From Allobosea lathyri (lineage in GTDB: Bacteria > Pseudomonadota > Alphaproteobacteria > Rhizobiales > Beijerinckiaceae): DNA of 64,000 nucleotides. The first letter of the stretch is position 1. Each line of letters begins with the position of its first letter. Under the pieces are notes generated by a model. The model was given only the letters and a program-made list of their open reading frames with translations, was not told where the DNA came from and searched no databases. The position numbers and the translations under genes were made by a program. Location of the stretch: assembly GCF_900108245.1 (NCBI RefSeq), contig NZ_FNUY01000002.1, positions 62,001 to 126,000 on the forward strand, given 5' to 3'. Of this stretch, positions 9,100-18,284 are shown piece after piece.

Positions 9100-9211
9100 G
9101 GATCCTCCGGTCGCAGACGCCGTCGATGATGAGGGTAGGTGCTGCGTTGGTGTTCATGCATCCGGGAAAACCCGCAAGACGGCTGTGGGTCGATCCAAAA
9201 TTCGCGGGAGC

Positions 9212-10540
9212 TCAAGGGTTCAATGCCGGCAGCGCCGAGAGCGCCCGTGCCTGCGGGTTTTTGTGGCGCAGCCAGGTTCGGCGTGAGGCGATCAAGGCCG
9301 AGAGGAGAGGCTTCGCCTGCCATGGCTGCGTTTCGGGCGTCGATCCGAACAACTCGCGCTCGAGACCGCCGAAACTGCGCCTCAACTCATCGCTGCCATT
9401 CTGTCTGACCCAGTCAGAGGCTGAGAGCGCATGGGCCCGTCGCGCCCATGCATCGAGGGCGCGATAGACAACCTTGCGATCGTTGCCGTGGCAGGCCTCC
9501 CGAAGGCGCGCGAAATAGGCCGCCTCTGTTTCGCGCTGGCGGTCGCGCCACGCCATGACCGCCAGGCGGCAACGCGGGAACAGGAAAGCCGCCAGCGCGG
9601 TGATGCCGAGGACGCCGATCGCGGTTGCGACAAGCCTAATCCAGCCCGATGCCGTCAGACCCGGGGCAGGCTCGGCCGGAACCGGGATGTCAGGCGCGAT
9701 TTCGGTCTTGAAGGCCGCGGTCATTGCGACCTTGGCGGAAACCTCGGGAGCGCTCGCCCTGGCGCGTTTGCCGGTGACGGGATCGAACCAGTCGACCGTC
9801 AGTGCCGGCAGCAGGTAGTCGCCGGATCTGTCGAAGCGGTAGACCATCTTGTCTGTGCGGGTGGCGCCGACGAGGCCGGCACGGTCGCGCGATTCATCCT
9901 GAAGGACGGGTTGCTGTGGATAGAGCGTGACGCCATCGACAGGCGCGAAAATCGGCGGGGGGATCATCATCGCCTGGATGCCGCTGGCGGCGATGACGAT
10001 CGTCCGTGTGAGCGTGTCGCCGGTCTTCAAGCCGGCTGGATCGCGATCCAGCGACTGCGTCATCCTCAGATCCGATGCCAGCAGGGCGCCCTCGGCTCCC
10101 GGCGGTATCCGCACCGAAATTGCCTGCGGCGGCAACGTCACCGACCCATCGGTCCGCTGGCCCGGCGTTGCGGCATAGGTGAAGCTGATATGGGCCGGGG
10201 GCAATGTCAGCGCGCCTGCCTGCTGCGGCGTGATCACATAGGTCCGCTGGATGCCGGCGAAGCTTTCTCCACCGATCGTGTCGTTCAGATTGAGGCTGCC
10301 CTGATCCGGCAGCGTCACGATGGCGCCGGGCAGGTCGAAGAGCGGGAATTGCGGGGCCGACAGGAAATAATTCGGCACGAACACGCTGATATTGATCTTG
10401 ACCTGCTGGCCAACGGCGACGGGCTGTGGCGTCTCAACCTCGACACGGACGAAAGGCTCGCCTGCTGCGCGCGCGGCGGCCAGAGGGGCGAGGCAGGCCA
10501 CGACAAAAACGATGGCGTTTATGACCCAGCGCCTGATCAT
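9212..10540 (-). CDS. batD: BatD family protein
   Basis: A 442-residue predicted membrane-anchored protein of the BatD (oxygen/aerotolerance) family. It starts at 10540, where its ATG overlaps the stop of the preceding gene (ATGA), with a signal peptide (WVINAIVFVVACLAPLAAARA). Ig-like beta domains follow (VRVEVETPQPVAVGQQVKI, then RTYVITPQQAGALTLPP). A transmembrane segment lies near residue 330 (WIRLVATAIGVLGITALAAFLF), before a cytoplasmic tail. It is the last gene of the moxR-bat operon. Bat proteins are thought to act with a MoxR ATPase in envelope protein assembly or stress tolerance; the mechanism is not established. Confidence 0.85.
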   Translation of the reverse strand: MIRRWVINAIVFVVACLAPLAAARAAGEPFVRVEVETPQPVAVGQQVKINISVFVPNYFLSAPQFPLFDLPGAIVTLPDQGSLNLNDTIGGESFAGIQRTYVITPQQAGALTLPPAHISFTYAATPGQRTDGSVTLPPQAISVRIPPGAEGALLASDLRMTQSLDRDPAGLKTGDTLTRTIVIAASGIQAMMIPPPIFAPVDGVTLYPQQPVLQDESRDRAGLVGATRTDKMVYRFDRSGDYLLPALTVDWFDPVTGKRARASAPEVSAKVAMTAAFKTEIAPDIPVPAEPAPGLTASGWIRLVATAIGVLGITALAAFLFPRCRLAVMAWRDRQRETEAAYFARLREACHGNDRKVVYRALDAWARRAHALSASDWVRQNGSDELRRSFGGLERELFGSTPETQPWQAKPLLSALIASRRTWLRHKNPQARALSALPALNP

Positions 10541-12123
10541 GGTGTTGCGCCCCGCGCTTCGATCGCGAAGCGTCGCGCCAGGAGATCGGTCGGCGTCGTC
10601 TGGATGTTGCGCATCCACATTTCGGTCGTCTGCTGGCCGGCGGGAACCTCGCCGCGCTTGCCTTGCTTGGCCTTGTCGTCGAACTGGACTTCGTCGGCCT
10701 TGAAGGTCGGGTCCTGCGCCTGCTGCTCGTCATCCTTCTTCCTCGCGTCGATCAGCGTCTGGACGATGTCGAGGTTGTGCTTCGCCTCGGTCCAGCTCGC
10801 GCGTCGCTTCAGCGCCTCGCCATAGCTCGCGGCGGCTTCCGGCAGCTTGCCGAGCTGGGCCAGCGCATTGCCCTGATTGTAATAGCTTTCGGCGCTGTCG
10901 ATGCGGGCGAAGGCATCGACAGCGTCCTCGAACCGGCCGGCACGATAGGCCGCGACGCCTTTCCAGAACGGATTGGCGAAATGCGAGGCGGCGGCGTCGT
11001 AATCCTTGCGATCGAAGGCCAGTCTCCCTTGCTGGTCGGGCGTCAGCCAGAGATCGGCGAAGCGGAGTTCGGCAGCCTGCGCGCGCTCCGGTGCGGCCAT
11101 CACCATGAACAGCAGCGCCAGCGCCCCCCAGCTGATTGTCCAGCCGCGTCGGAACCACAGCGCCGAGAGCACCGCTATCGGCAGCACCAGCCACCAGCCC
11201 ATGTCGCGCCAGCGCTCCTGGCCATCGGGCTTGGCCTGCTGCTGTTCGAGGTGGGACTGCGCGCTGCGCGCGATCCAACGCATATCGGCATCGTCAGGCG
11301 TCACGGTTGCCAGAGCGAGCCCGGCCTCGCTCTTCAGCTTGCGGAGGTCGGCGAGGTCGAGTTTCGAAAACACCCGAGCACCGGTCGCATTCGTGAGAAA
11401 CTGGTCCTGACCGGTGCGCACCGGGCCGCCCTCGGCGGTTCCAAAAGCAAGCAGCATCAGCTCGTTGCGACCGTTGCGGCCCTTGAGCGCGTCATGCGCT
11501 CTGGGCTCGACGCCGTCGGTCATCAGCAGGATCGTGCCCGGTGTCTCCTCACGCGCCAGCGCGGCCTCGACGACCGCCACCGCCTTGGCCGTGTCCTTGG
11601 CGGCTCCCGCACCTGAGACCGGCATGATGCGGGTCGCGAGCGCGTCGACATAGGTCTGGATCAGATTGGCGTCATCGGTCAGCGGCAGAACGAGATGGGC
11701 CGAGCCGCCATAGGCGAAGATCGCGGTGCGTGCGCCCGGCCTCAGCTTCAACAGGTCGCGGACCTTGAGCTTGGCCCGCTCCAGCCGACTCGGCGAGATG
11801 TCGATCGCATCCATCGTTGGCGACAGGTCGATCGCGATGGCCAGCGGGGCCTTGTCTTCGACGAATGGCGAACGCTCATGGTCCCAGGTCGGCCCGGCGG
11901 CGGCGATCGCTCCAAGGACGATCAGCGCGATCGTCAGATGGACCGGCCGGATGCGCAGGCGGCTCTGCTTCTGGACGATGAGATGGTCGAGCAGATGCGG
12001 CGCGATCAGGCCGCGCCAGCGCGACCGGGCATCCTCGATCCGCGCGACCAGCCAGGCCAGCAGGGCGGCGGCGAGAATGGGCCAGAGCCATTCCGGACGC
12101 AGGAAATGGAACGCGCCGATCAT
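10537..12123 (-). CDS. batB: VWA-TPR membrane protein (BatB/BatC-like fusion)
   Basis: A 528-residue protein with N-terminal membrane helices (about residues 12-27 and 62-78), then a von Willebrand A domain whose MIDAS reads AIDLSPTMD (Asp99, Ser101, Thr103), further helices near 315-350, and a C-terminal TPR segment (SYYNQGNALAQLGKLPEAAA). BatB normally has the VWA domain and BatC the TPR, so this looks like the common BatB-BatC fusion. The start overlaps the batA stop by ATGA, so translation is probably coupled. It is expected to be an inner-membrane adaptor with the metal-dependent site on the periplasmic side. Confidence 0.87.
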   Translation of the reverse strand: MIGAFHFLRPEWLWPILAAALLAWLVARIEDARSRWRGLIAPHLLDHLIVQKQSRLRIRPVHLTIALIVLGAIAAAGPTWDHERSPFVEDKAPLAIAIDLSPTMDAIDISPSRLERAKLKVRDLLKLRPGARTAIFAYGGSAHLVLPLTDDANLIQTYVDALATRIMPVSGAGAAKDTAKAVAVVEAALAREETPGTILLMTDGVEPRAHDALKGRNGRNELMLLAFGTAEGGPVRTGQDQFLTNATGARVFSKLDLADLRKLKSEAGLALATVTPDDADMRWIARSAQSHLEQQQAKPDGQERWRDMGWWLVLPIAVLSALWFRRGWTISWGALALLFMVMAAPERAQAAELRFADLWLTPDQQGRLAFDRKDYDAAASHFANPFWKGVAAYRAGRFEDAVDAFARIDSAESYYNQGNALAQLGKLPEAAASYGEALKRRASWTEAKHNLDIVQTLIDARKKDDEQQAQDPTFKADEVQFDDKAKQGKRGEVPAGQQTTEMWMRNIQTTPTDLLARRFAIEARGATP

Positions 12124-13133
12124 GCGACGCTCCTTTCGTGCCGGCGCGCGCGCCGCAGTTTCTGGAGCAGGCTGAGCGACGCCATGATCAGCTGATAGGC
12201 GAGCAGCAGGGCGATGGCGGCGCCGAGCGGATAATGGAAGAGCTCGTGCTTGGGCCGCCAGGACAGTGTCTTCTGGTTGGCAGGCGTGATGGCGTCGAGG
12301 GTCGCGTAGATCTCGCGCAGGGCGGCCTCGTCCTGGCCGAAGAAATAGCGGCCGCCTGTCGCCTTGGCGATGGCTTCCAGGACCGTTGCGTCGAGCCTGT
12401 CCTCGCCGCTGGCCTTGGGGTCGCCGATGCCGACGGTATGGACCAGCACGCCCGACTGTTTGGCGATATCGGCGGCGCGGGCGGGCGGCATCTTGCTGGC
12501 GGTGTCGTTGCCGTCCGTCAGCACGACGAGCACCTTTTCCTGCGCCTTGCTGTCTGAGAACATCTTGATGCCGAGGCCGACGGCATCGCCGAGCGCCGTG
12601 CGCGGGCCCGCCATGCCGGGCACCATCGCCGCGATCATGGCGAGCACCGTGTCGTGATCCAGGGTGAAAGGCGCTAGCGGGTAGGGCGCATCGCCGAAAG
12701 CGATCAGGCCGATGCGGTCGCCGCTGCGGCGTTTGACGAAGTCGGCCACAACATTCCTGACAGCTTCGACGCGTGGGATCATTGCGCCAGAGGGGCTGCG
12801 GAAATCGCGCGTATCCATGGATTGCGAAAGGTCCAACGCCAGCAGAAGGTCACGCGCCGGCTGGATCTTCTCGATCGGTGGCTCGACGAATTGCGGCCGC
12901 GCCAATGCCAGCACGACGAGGCCCCAGCAGAGCGGCGCCAGCAGCTTCTGGACCCAGTTGGTCTTCGGAATGACCGCGCCTGCCGTGGGCTTGACGCCGG
13001 CTGCCTGCGAGACCTCGCTGAAGAAGGCCAGCCTGACCGAAGCCGTCTCCTCGCGAAAAGGCGGCGTCAGCCACCAGACCAGCAAAGGCAGCGGCAGCAC
13101 CAGCAGCAACCATGGGTATTCAAGCTGATACAC
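12120..13133 (-). CDS. batA: VWA domain membrane protein BatA
   Basis: A 337-residue protein with an N-terminal hydrophobic hairpin (YPWLLLVLPLPLLVWWL and LLAPLCWGLVVLALA), a VWA domain with intact MIDAS DLSQS (Asp101, Ser103, Ser105), VVLTDGNDT later in the domain, and a C-terminal helix (YPLGAAIALLLAYQLIM). I chose the GTG at 13133: it is preceded by GAGGAG and gives the normal BatA N-terminus. A longer reading from 13514 is out-of-character shadow sequence. The start lies 14 bp inside the 3' end of the DUF4381 gene, another sign of tight operon packing. Confidence 0.87.
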   Translation of the reverse strand: MYQLEYPWLLLVLPLPLLVWWLTPPFREETASVRLAFFSEVSQAAGVKPTAGAVIPKTNWVQKLLAPLCWGLVVLALARPQFVEPPIEKIQPARDLLLALDLSQSMDTRDFRSPSGAMIPRVEAVRNVVADFVKRRSGDRIGLIAFGDAPYPLAPFTLDHDTVLAMIAAMVPGMAGPRTALGDAVGLGIKMFSDSKAQEKVLVVLTDGNDTASKMPPARAADIAKQSGVLVHTVGIGDPKASGEDRLDATVLEAIAKATGGRYFFGQDEAALREIYATLDAITPANQKTLSWRPKHELFHYPLGAAIALLLAYQLIMASLSLLQKLRRARRHERSVA

Positions 13134-13632
13134 GGTGCTCCTCGATCCAGCGTCGCAAGGCGCGGGCAAAGCCGGCCGCCTCATCCGTGGTCGTGGCAGT
13201 CGGCTGACGGTATTCGCGGTCGTCGAGGATGGCGGCGGCGTTGTCTGGGATACCGGCAGGGCCGCCGCTTTGCCGCAGGAACGCCACCCATTGCGCACCT
13301 GACAATGTGGCGACGGCGCTGCGCGGCCAGGCGGCCAGCGCGGTGCGCTTGAGCAGGGCCGCCATGGCGGTGATGGCGCCCGGCATGTCCTCGCCCAATC
13401 GGGTTTCGATCGCGGATAGTTCCGCCAGCGCCTCGCGCCGGTAGCGGTTGGCCAGGTAATGCCGCCGCCAGCGCAGCAGCGCCCAACCCGCCAGCAGCAG
13501 CAGCGCAACGGCAAGGACGGCCCAGCCCCAGGTCTGCGGCAGCCAGGAGACAGGTGCGGGTTGCACGATGTCGGACAGCCCCCGAAGGGCGGCGCGCGTT
13601 GCAGAATCGAGTTCGGGAGCGGGATCGGCCAT
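13120..13632 (-). CDS. DUF4381 domain protein
   Basis: A 170-residue protein with one transmembrane helix (WGWAVLAVALLLLAGWALL, about 33-52) after a short soluble N-terminus containing LRGLSDIVQPAPVSWLPQT, the DUF4381 signature. The cytoplasmic tail starts with a basic region (RWRRHYLANRYRREALAEL). DUF4381 proteins are almost always encoded between the DUF58 and VWA genes of moxR operons, as here. The molecular role is unknown. It is spaced 2 bp from the DUF58 gene and overlaps batA. Confidence 0.85.
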   Translation of the reverse strand: MADPAPELDSATRAALRGLSDIVQPAPVSWLPQTWGWAVLAVALLLLAGWALLRWRRHYLANRYRREALAELSAIETRLGEDMPGAITAMAALLKRTALAAWPRSAVATLSGAQWVAFLRQSGGPAGIPDNAAAILDDREYRQPTATTTDEAAGFARALRRWIEEHRVSA

Positions 13633-13634
13633 GG

Positions 13635-14654
13635 TCAGCGCCTTCTCTGCTGCCAGACGGCCTGCCCGAGCAGACGCTTGATCTGCGGCGCGACCTCCTC
13701 GGCTGAGGATAGCGGCAGGACCGTGACGCCGATCTCGCGCTGATAGTTCAGGATTTCCTCGACGCGGGCATCGACAAAGGAGGCGAGGCTCTTGCGTTGC
13801 CGGCTGGTTCCGAAGCCGAGTTCGACCTGCAACTCGCCGTCGCTGACGACGATATCGCCCGTCTCGGGCAGATGCAGCAGGAAGGGATCGTAGATCAGCA
13901 GCAGCACGACATCGTTGCGCGTCGCCAGCCGCAGCAGCAGGTCGCGGGTATGGGGGCCGTTGCCCTCGAGATCGCTGACGATGATGACGAGATGATCGTG
14001 CTTTGCCGTTTGCGACGCAGCTTCGAGCACGGCGTCGAGTTGCGCGGAGCCACGGGCGGCACTTGCACCGGCGTGCAGTTCGCCGTTCTGGCGCGAAACG
14101 TTATCGAGCAGGCGCATCACGGCCTCGCGGCTGCGATGCGGGCGCTCCTCGTCGATCCTGGTGTCGTTGAAGACGAAGCCGCCGACCCTGTCGCCCTGTG
14201 CCAGCAGGCGCCAGGCGCAGAGCGCCGCGGCTTCGGCGGCCGCGACCGATTTCAAGGCTCGGCGGCTGCCGAAGAACATGTTCATGCGCTGGTCGACGAC
14301 GAGCAAGGACGGGCGGTCCTTGTCTTCGGCATAGACCCTGACGAAAGGCTTGCCGGTGCGGGCGGTGACGCGCCAGTCGATGGTGCGGATATCGTCGCCG
14401 GGCAGGTACTGGCGCAGTTCCTCGAATGCGAGGCCGCGCCCCCGGATGCGCGAGCCATGTCGCCCTGCGAGCAGGCTGCGATTGGGCTGGCGGTGCAGGA
14501 AGCTAAAATCGCGCGCCGCGCTTTCCAGCGCCGCGAGCTCGCTGATCGAGCTGTAGGCGCCGCGTCGTGCTTCCGGCGCGGCTGGTGCGGTCGAGCGGAC
14601 GCCGACTGCGCGGCCCAGCGCGGCGAGGCGCTGTCCGAGGCCGGCCGCGCTCAT
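13635..14654 (-). CDS. DUF58 domain protein
   Basis: A 339-residue soluble protein with the DUF58 hallmark motif GRGLAFEELRQYLPGDDIRTIDWRVTAR written across about residues 70-98, followed by a VWA-like region (LLVVDQRMNMFFG, IIVSDLEGNGP). DUF58 proteins accompany MoxR ATPases and are thought to be substrates or adaptors. Its ATG overlaps the moxR stop (ATGA), so it is probably translationally coupled to it. Confidence 0.9.
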   Translation of the reverse strand: MSAAGLGQRLAALGRAVGVRSTAPAAPEARRGAYSSISELAALESAARDFSFLHRQPNRSLLAGRHGSRIRGRGLAFEELRQYLPGDDIRTIDWRVTARTGKPFVRVYAEDKDRPSLLVVDQRMNMFFGSRRALKSVAAAEAAALCAWRLLAQGDRVGGFVFNDTRIDEERPHRSREAVMRLLDNVSRQNGELHAGASAARGSAQLDAVLEAASQTAKHDHLVIIVSDLEGNGPHTRDLLLRLATRNDVVLLLIYDPFLLHLPETGDIVVSDGELQVELGFGTSRQRKSLASFVDARVEEILNYQREIGVTVLPLSSAEEVAPQIKRLLGQAVWQQRRR

Positions 14655-15625
14655 GCGACCGCCACCAGCGTGACGATGCGGTCGATCACCTGATCGGCGG
14701 TGATGCCGGCGGCGTGCGCCTCGTAGGACAGGATCAGGCGATGGCGGAAGACGTCGTGCACGATGTGCTTGATGTCATCAGGGGTGACGTAGTCGCGGCC
14801 TTCCAGCCAGGCATAGGCCCGCGAGACCTTGTCGAGCGCGAGCGAGGCGCGAGGGCTGACACCGACCTGGATCCAGCTGGCGAGTTCCTTGTCGAGCTTG
14901 TCGGGATAGCGCGTCGCGAAAACCAGCGCGACGATATAGGTCTCGACCGCCTCGGCGAGATTGACCTTGCCGATCTCGGCGCGGGCATCGAATACCGCCT
15001 GCGGCTCCAGCTTCGCGACCTTCGGGGCATCTTTGCCCTTGGCCGCCGTTTCCTCGCTCCTGACCAGCCGCATGATCGCGGCCTCGGATTTCTCGTCGGT
15101 ATAGCCGACCTGCACATGCATGATGAAGCGGTCCATCTGCGCTTCCGGCAGCGGATAGGTGCCTTCCTGCTCGATCGGGTTCTGGGTTGCCATGACCAGG
15201 AAGAGATCGGGCAATTTATGGCTCGTGCCTCCGACCGTGACCTGCCGTTCCTCCATCGCTTCCAGCAGCGCCGCCTGCACCTTGGCCGGGGCACGGTTGA
15301 CCTCGTCGGCCAGGACGAGATTGGCGAAGACCGGGCCGGGCTGGAACTTGAATTCGCTCTTGCCGCCGTCCGAGGCGTAGATCTCCGAGCCGGTGATATC
15401 GGAGGGCAGCAGATCCGGCGTGAACTGGATGCGCGAAAGCTGCGCATCGAGGTTCTTCGCCAGGCTCTTGATCGCGCGAGTCTTTGCCAGGCCCGGCAGG
15501 CCCTCGACGAGCAGGTTGCCGTTGCTGAGCAGGCCGAGCAGCAAGCGCTCGACCATCGCATCCTGCCCGATGATCGATTCGCCCATGCGCGCCTTGAGTT
15601 GCAGGATGTCGTCGCGTGCGCTCAT
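14651..15625 (-). CDS. moxR: MoxR family AAA+ ATPase
   Basis: A 324-residue MoxR-type AAA+ ATPase, predicted to act as a chaperone for assembly of metal-dependent or VWA-containing complexes. Walker A is EGLPGLAKT (41-49), Walker B is LVLADEVNRAPAKVQ, sensor region MATQNPIEQEGTYPLPEAQ, and the C-terminal lid contains VGVSPRAS. The start at 15625 gives the standard MoxR N-terminus (ILQLKARMGESIIGQ); longer readings enter the end of the upstream gene. It is the first specific gene of the moxR-bat block, only 25 bp after the fused MFS/spermidine-synthase gene, so one transcript is likely. Confidence 0.93.
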   Translation of the reverse strand: MSARDDILQLKARMGESIIGQDAMVERLLLGLLSNGNLLVEGLPGLAKTRAIKSLAKNLDAQLSRIQFTPDLLPSDITGSEIYASDGGKSEFKFQPGPVFANLVLADEVNRAPAKVQAALLEAMEERQVTVGGTSHKLPDLFLVMATQNPIEQEGTYPLPEAQMDRFIMHVQVGYTDEKSEAAIMRLVRSEETAAKGKDAPKVAKLEPQAVFDARAEIGKVNLAEAVETYIVALVFATRYPDKLDKELASWIQVGVSPRASLALDKVSRAYAWLEGRDYVTPDDIKHIVHDVFRHRLILSYEAHAAGITADQVIDRIVTLVAVA

Positions 15626-15650
15626 GCCATTCGTCCTGCCGCCAATATTA

Positions 15651-18200
15651 TCATTCGCGCGGGCCTCCAGTGAACCAGCGGTAGTAGGGGTTGGCGCCGT
15701 CCGCTTCGACGACGCGCCGCATCTGCCGCCCCCAGCGCGCCCGGTCGCCTTCATAGGCGGCGAGGCCGCCGCCGTAGAAAGCCAGGAGGTTGCGGCGCTC
15801 GCTCGCCAGCGCCGCACGGAACGCATCGTCGGCTCCGCGAATTGGCGGTTCGACCTGCAGTCGCAGCAGATGTGGCAGGACTCGGGTCAGTTCCAGCTTG
15901 CGGACCCAGGTCGCATATTCGATGCGTGGATCGTCGTCGGTTACGGGATCGGCCGATCCGGCATAGCGCTCCAGTCCCGGACGATCCGTGAGGAAGGTGG
16001 CAAGCAGTGCGGCCGGCGAGGTGACGCCGACATCGGCAAGCGCCTTCGCGACCTCCGGCTGTGAGAACCGCGCAGTGATCCGGGCCAGATCCAGCTCCAT
16101 CGGCGCAAGCGATCCGACCAGCAGCATCTCGTGCAATTCGGTCGTCCAGAGCGAGGCATGCGGGAAGACGTCGAGGAAGCTGCGCACCAGAGAGCGCGTA
16201 TCCTCGTCGTTTTGCGTGGGCAAAGGCAGCCATTGTGCGACGATCCCGCCTTCGCCGAGCCGCGACCGTGCCAGAGCGTAGAAGTCGCTGGAGTAGAGGT
16301 TCGCCACACCCGCGGCAGAGGGCGGCGGTGGTTCGAGCGTGATCAGGTCGTAGCGATCCTCGCTGCGCAGCAATTCGCGGCGGCCGTCGCGCAGGCGGAT
16401 GTCGAGACGGGGATCGGAGGCCGCCGAGAAGCTCCCCGAGAATTGCGGCGCGGCACGGATGACGCCGGGCAGGAGTTCGGCGACGACACGACGCTCGAGC
16501 CCGGGATAGGTCAAAAGTGCGCCCGCTGTGATGCCGGTGCCGAAGCCGATCACCAGCGCCGATTTCGGTTCGCGATTGTGGATGATCAGCGGCAGCAGGG
16601 CCTGCAGCCGCATATAGCGGAGCGAGGGCATCGCATCGCCGGAATTGGAGACGCCCTGGATGTAGAGGCGGCGGAACTGGTTTCGGCCCGAGCTGCGCTC
16701 GACGACCGCGACCGTGCCGCCCAGCCCCTCATCGTAGAAGGCGAGCTTTGCGCCGCGCGCGCCGGGCAGCAGGGAAGCGAGCTTGTCGGAGGGCGTGAGA
16801 GCGGCGGTGGCGCAGGCGGCGAGACCGACCGCGAGCGGCGCCAGCCAGGCCCTGGAGCCATCCTGCCGATCCCGTAACGCCGCCACAGCTCCCACCAGCG
16901 CCGCGGCGATAGCTAGCACGGCGAGGCTGTTGACGAGACCCAGCGCCGGAACCAGCACGAAGCCGGTGAGGATGGTGCCGAGGATGCCGCCGAGCGTATT
17001 CAGGGCGATGATCGAGCCGAGATCGCGCCCGACATGATCGGGATCGACAATCAGCCGGAGAGCGGCAGGGAAGGCTGCGCCGAGGAACAGGGTCGTCGGC
17101 AGGACGATGCAGATCGCGGCGACGGCGAAACGGGCGCACATCCCAGCAAAGGCGCTGTCGGTCAGCTTCAGCATCAAGGCCTCCGCCAGTCCCTGAAGCT
17201 GGAATAGCCAGGGGCCGAGCGAGGCGATGGCGAGAATGGCGGATAAGCCCGCGCCGGCGATGAGCAAGCCGAACACGCTCCACGGTCGTTCGATCCGGTC
17301 TGCTGCGCGGGCAAATATCGCGGCGCCGAGCGCGAGGCCTGTGAGATAGGTTGCGAGCAGGACGGAGAAGGCGAAGCTGCGCGTGCTCATGAAGGGCACG
17401 ATGGTCTGCGACCAGACGACCTCGTAGCCAAGTGCGATGCCGCCTGCGAGCGCATAGAGGACGATCGCCAGAAAAGCCGAACGCGAGAGGCTGGAGTGCT
17501 CCGGCTTGGCGGTCGTGGCCGGAGCGACCTGCTTGTTGTAGCCGATGGCAAGTGCCGCGAGCGCGGCGACGAAGCAGATTGCGGCGGCTGCGAAGGCTGA
17601 GCCACGCATGCCGGCCAGCGGAATCGCCACGAAGGACGCGAGCAGGGCGCCCGCGATGGCACCGGCCGTGTTGGCCGCGTAAAGCCTTCCGCCGATTTCG
17701 CCGACATGTCCGCGTCCGGCGGCAGCGAAGCGCGTCAGGGCCGGCAGCGTGCCGCCCATCAGGATGGCGGGAAGGCCAACCAGAACGAAGACCATGGCCC
17801 AGGCGAGCAATGGCGTTGTCAGCTCCAAACGCGCAAAGAGCGAGCCGGCATGCGCCAGGCCGATGGTTGTGGCGATCGCGAGAACGGCAACGCCGCCTTC
17901 GAGCGCCGCATAGAGGCGCAGAGGTCGGGACGTGCGGTCGGCGATGCGGCCGAAGGCGAAGCCGCCGATCGCAAGGCCGGCGAAGAAGGCGCTGATGCCG
18001 GTCGTCACGGCATAGACCTCGACGCCGACGACGAGAGAGAGCTGCCTGATCCAGATCACCTGGAAGATCAGGGCGGCGATGCCGGAGAGGAAGAGCAGGC
18101 TGGCCGGCAGTGCGAGGGTGGCCCTGGTCGCAGAGCTGGCCCGCGGCGCCAGATTTGCGCTGTGTCGGTGCCGTTTCAGGGCTCCAGTTCCCATGCTCAT
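15651..18200 (-). CDS. Fused MFS-like/spermidine-synthase-like membrane protein
   Basis: An 849-residue fusion. Residues about 30-490 form a polytopic domain of about 12-14 helices (LFLSGIAALIFQVIWIRQLSLVVG opens it). Residues about 540-720 form a Rossmann methyltransferase-type domain like spermidine synthase, with the nucleotide loop LVIGFGTGITAGALL and the DLITLEPPPPSAAGVANLYS segment in place of the catalytic loop. This architecture is known as fused MFS/spermidine synthase; the natural substrate has not been established and polyamine synthesis should not be assumed. The gene lies between the sulfatase and moxR in the same direction. ATG codons at 18200 and 18194 are both possible starts. 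Confidence 0.85.
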   Translation of the reverse strand: MSMGTGALKRHRHSANLAPRASSATRATLALPASLLFLSGIAALIFQVIWIRQLSLVVGVEVYAVTTGISAFFAGLAIGGFAFGRIADRTSRPLRLYAALEGGVAVLAIATTIGLAHAGSLFARLELTTPLLAWAMVFVLVGLPAILMGGTLPALTRFAAAGRGHVGEIGGRLYAANTAGAIAGALLASFVAIPLAGMRGSAFAAAAICFVAALAALAIGYNKQVAPATTAKPEHSSLSRSAFLAIVLYALAGGIALGYEVVWSQTIVPFMSTRSFAFSVLLATYLTGLALGAAIFARAADRIERPWSVFGLLIAGAGLSAILAIASLGPWLFQLQGLAEALMLKLTDSAFAGMCARFAVAAICIVLPTTLFLGAAFPAALRLIVDPDHVGRDLGSIIALNTLGGILGTILTGFVLVPALGLVNSLAVLAIAAALVGAVAALRDRQDGSRAWLAPLAVGLAACATAALTPSDKLASLLPGARGAKLAFYDEGLGGTVAVVERSSGRNQFRRLYIQGVSNSGDAMPSLRYMRLQALLPLIIHNREPKSALVIGFGTGITAGALLTYPGLERRVVAELLPGVIRAAPQFSGSFSAASDPRLDIRLRDGRRELLRSEDRYDLITLEPPPPSAAGVANLYSSDFYALARSRLGEGGIVAQWLPLPTQNDEDTRSLVRSFLDVFPHASLWTTELHEMLLVGSLAPMELDLARITARFSQPEVAKALADVGVTSPAALLATFLTDRPGLERYAGSADPVTDDDPRIEYATWVRKLELTRVLPHLLRLQVEPPIRGADDAFRAALASERRNLLAFYGGGLAAYEGDRARWGRQMRRVVEADGANPYYRWFTGGPRE

Positions 18201-18237
18201 GCCGGTTTCCGACTGTGTGGCTTTTGGCGGGAGATAC

Positions 18238-18261
18238 AGCCGGCGCCTTGCGGCGCCGGCT
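18238..18261. repeat. Strong hairpin between sulfatase and MFS/spermidine synthase genes
   Basis: Perfect 10-bp arms AGCCGGCGCC/GGCGCCGGCT around a 4-nt loop, 24 bp past the sulfatase stop. There is no U-run, so it is more likely an mRNA-stabilising or attenuating hairpin than a full terminator. Confidence 0.6.
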
Positions 18262-18284
18262 GGTGGTATGGCGGGCCTAGGCGA

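Noticed and set aside
9431-10825. A 464-codon plus-strand frame opposite batD
   Set aside because: Antisense shadow; batD and batB on the minus strand have clear domains and overlapping starts and stops.
13134-13514. N-terminal extension of BatA to 464 residues
   Set aside because: The added residues are an out-of-frame reading of the DUF4381 gene; the GTG at 13133 with GAGGAG gives the family N-terminus.
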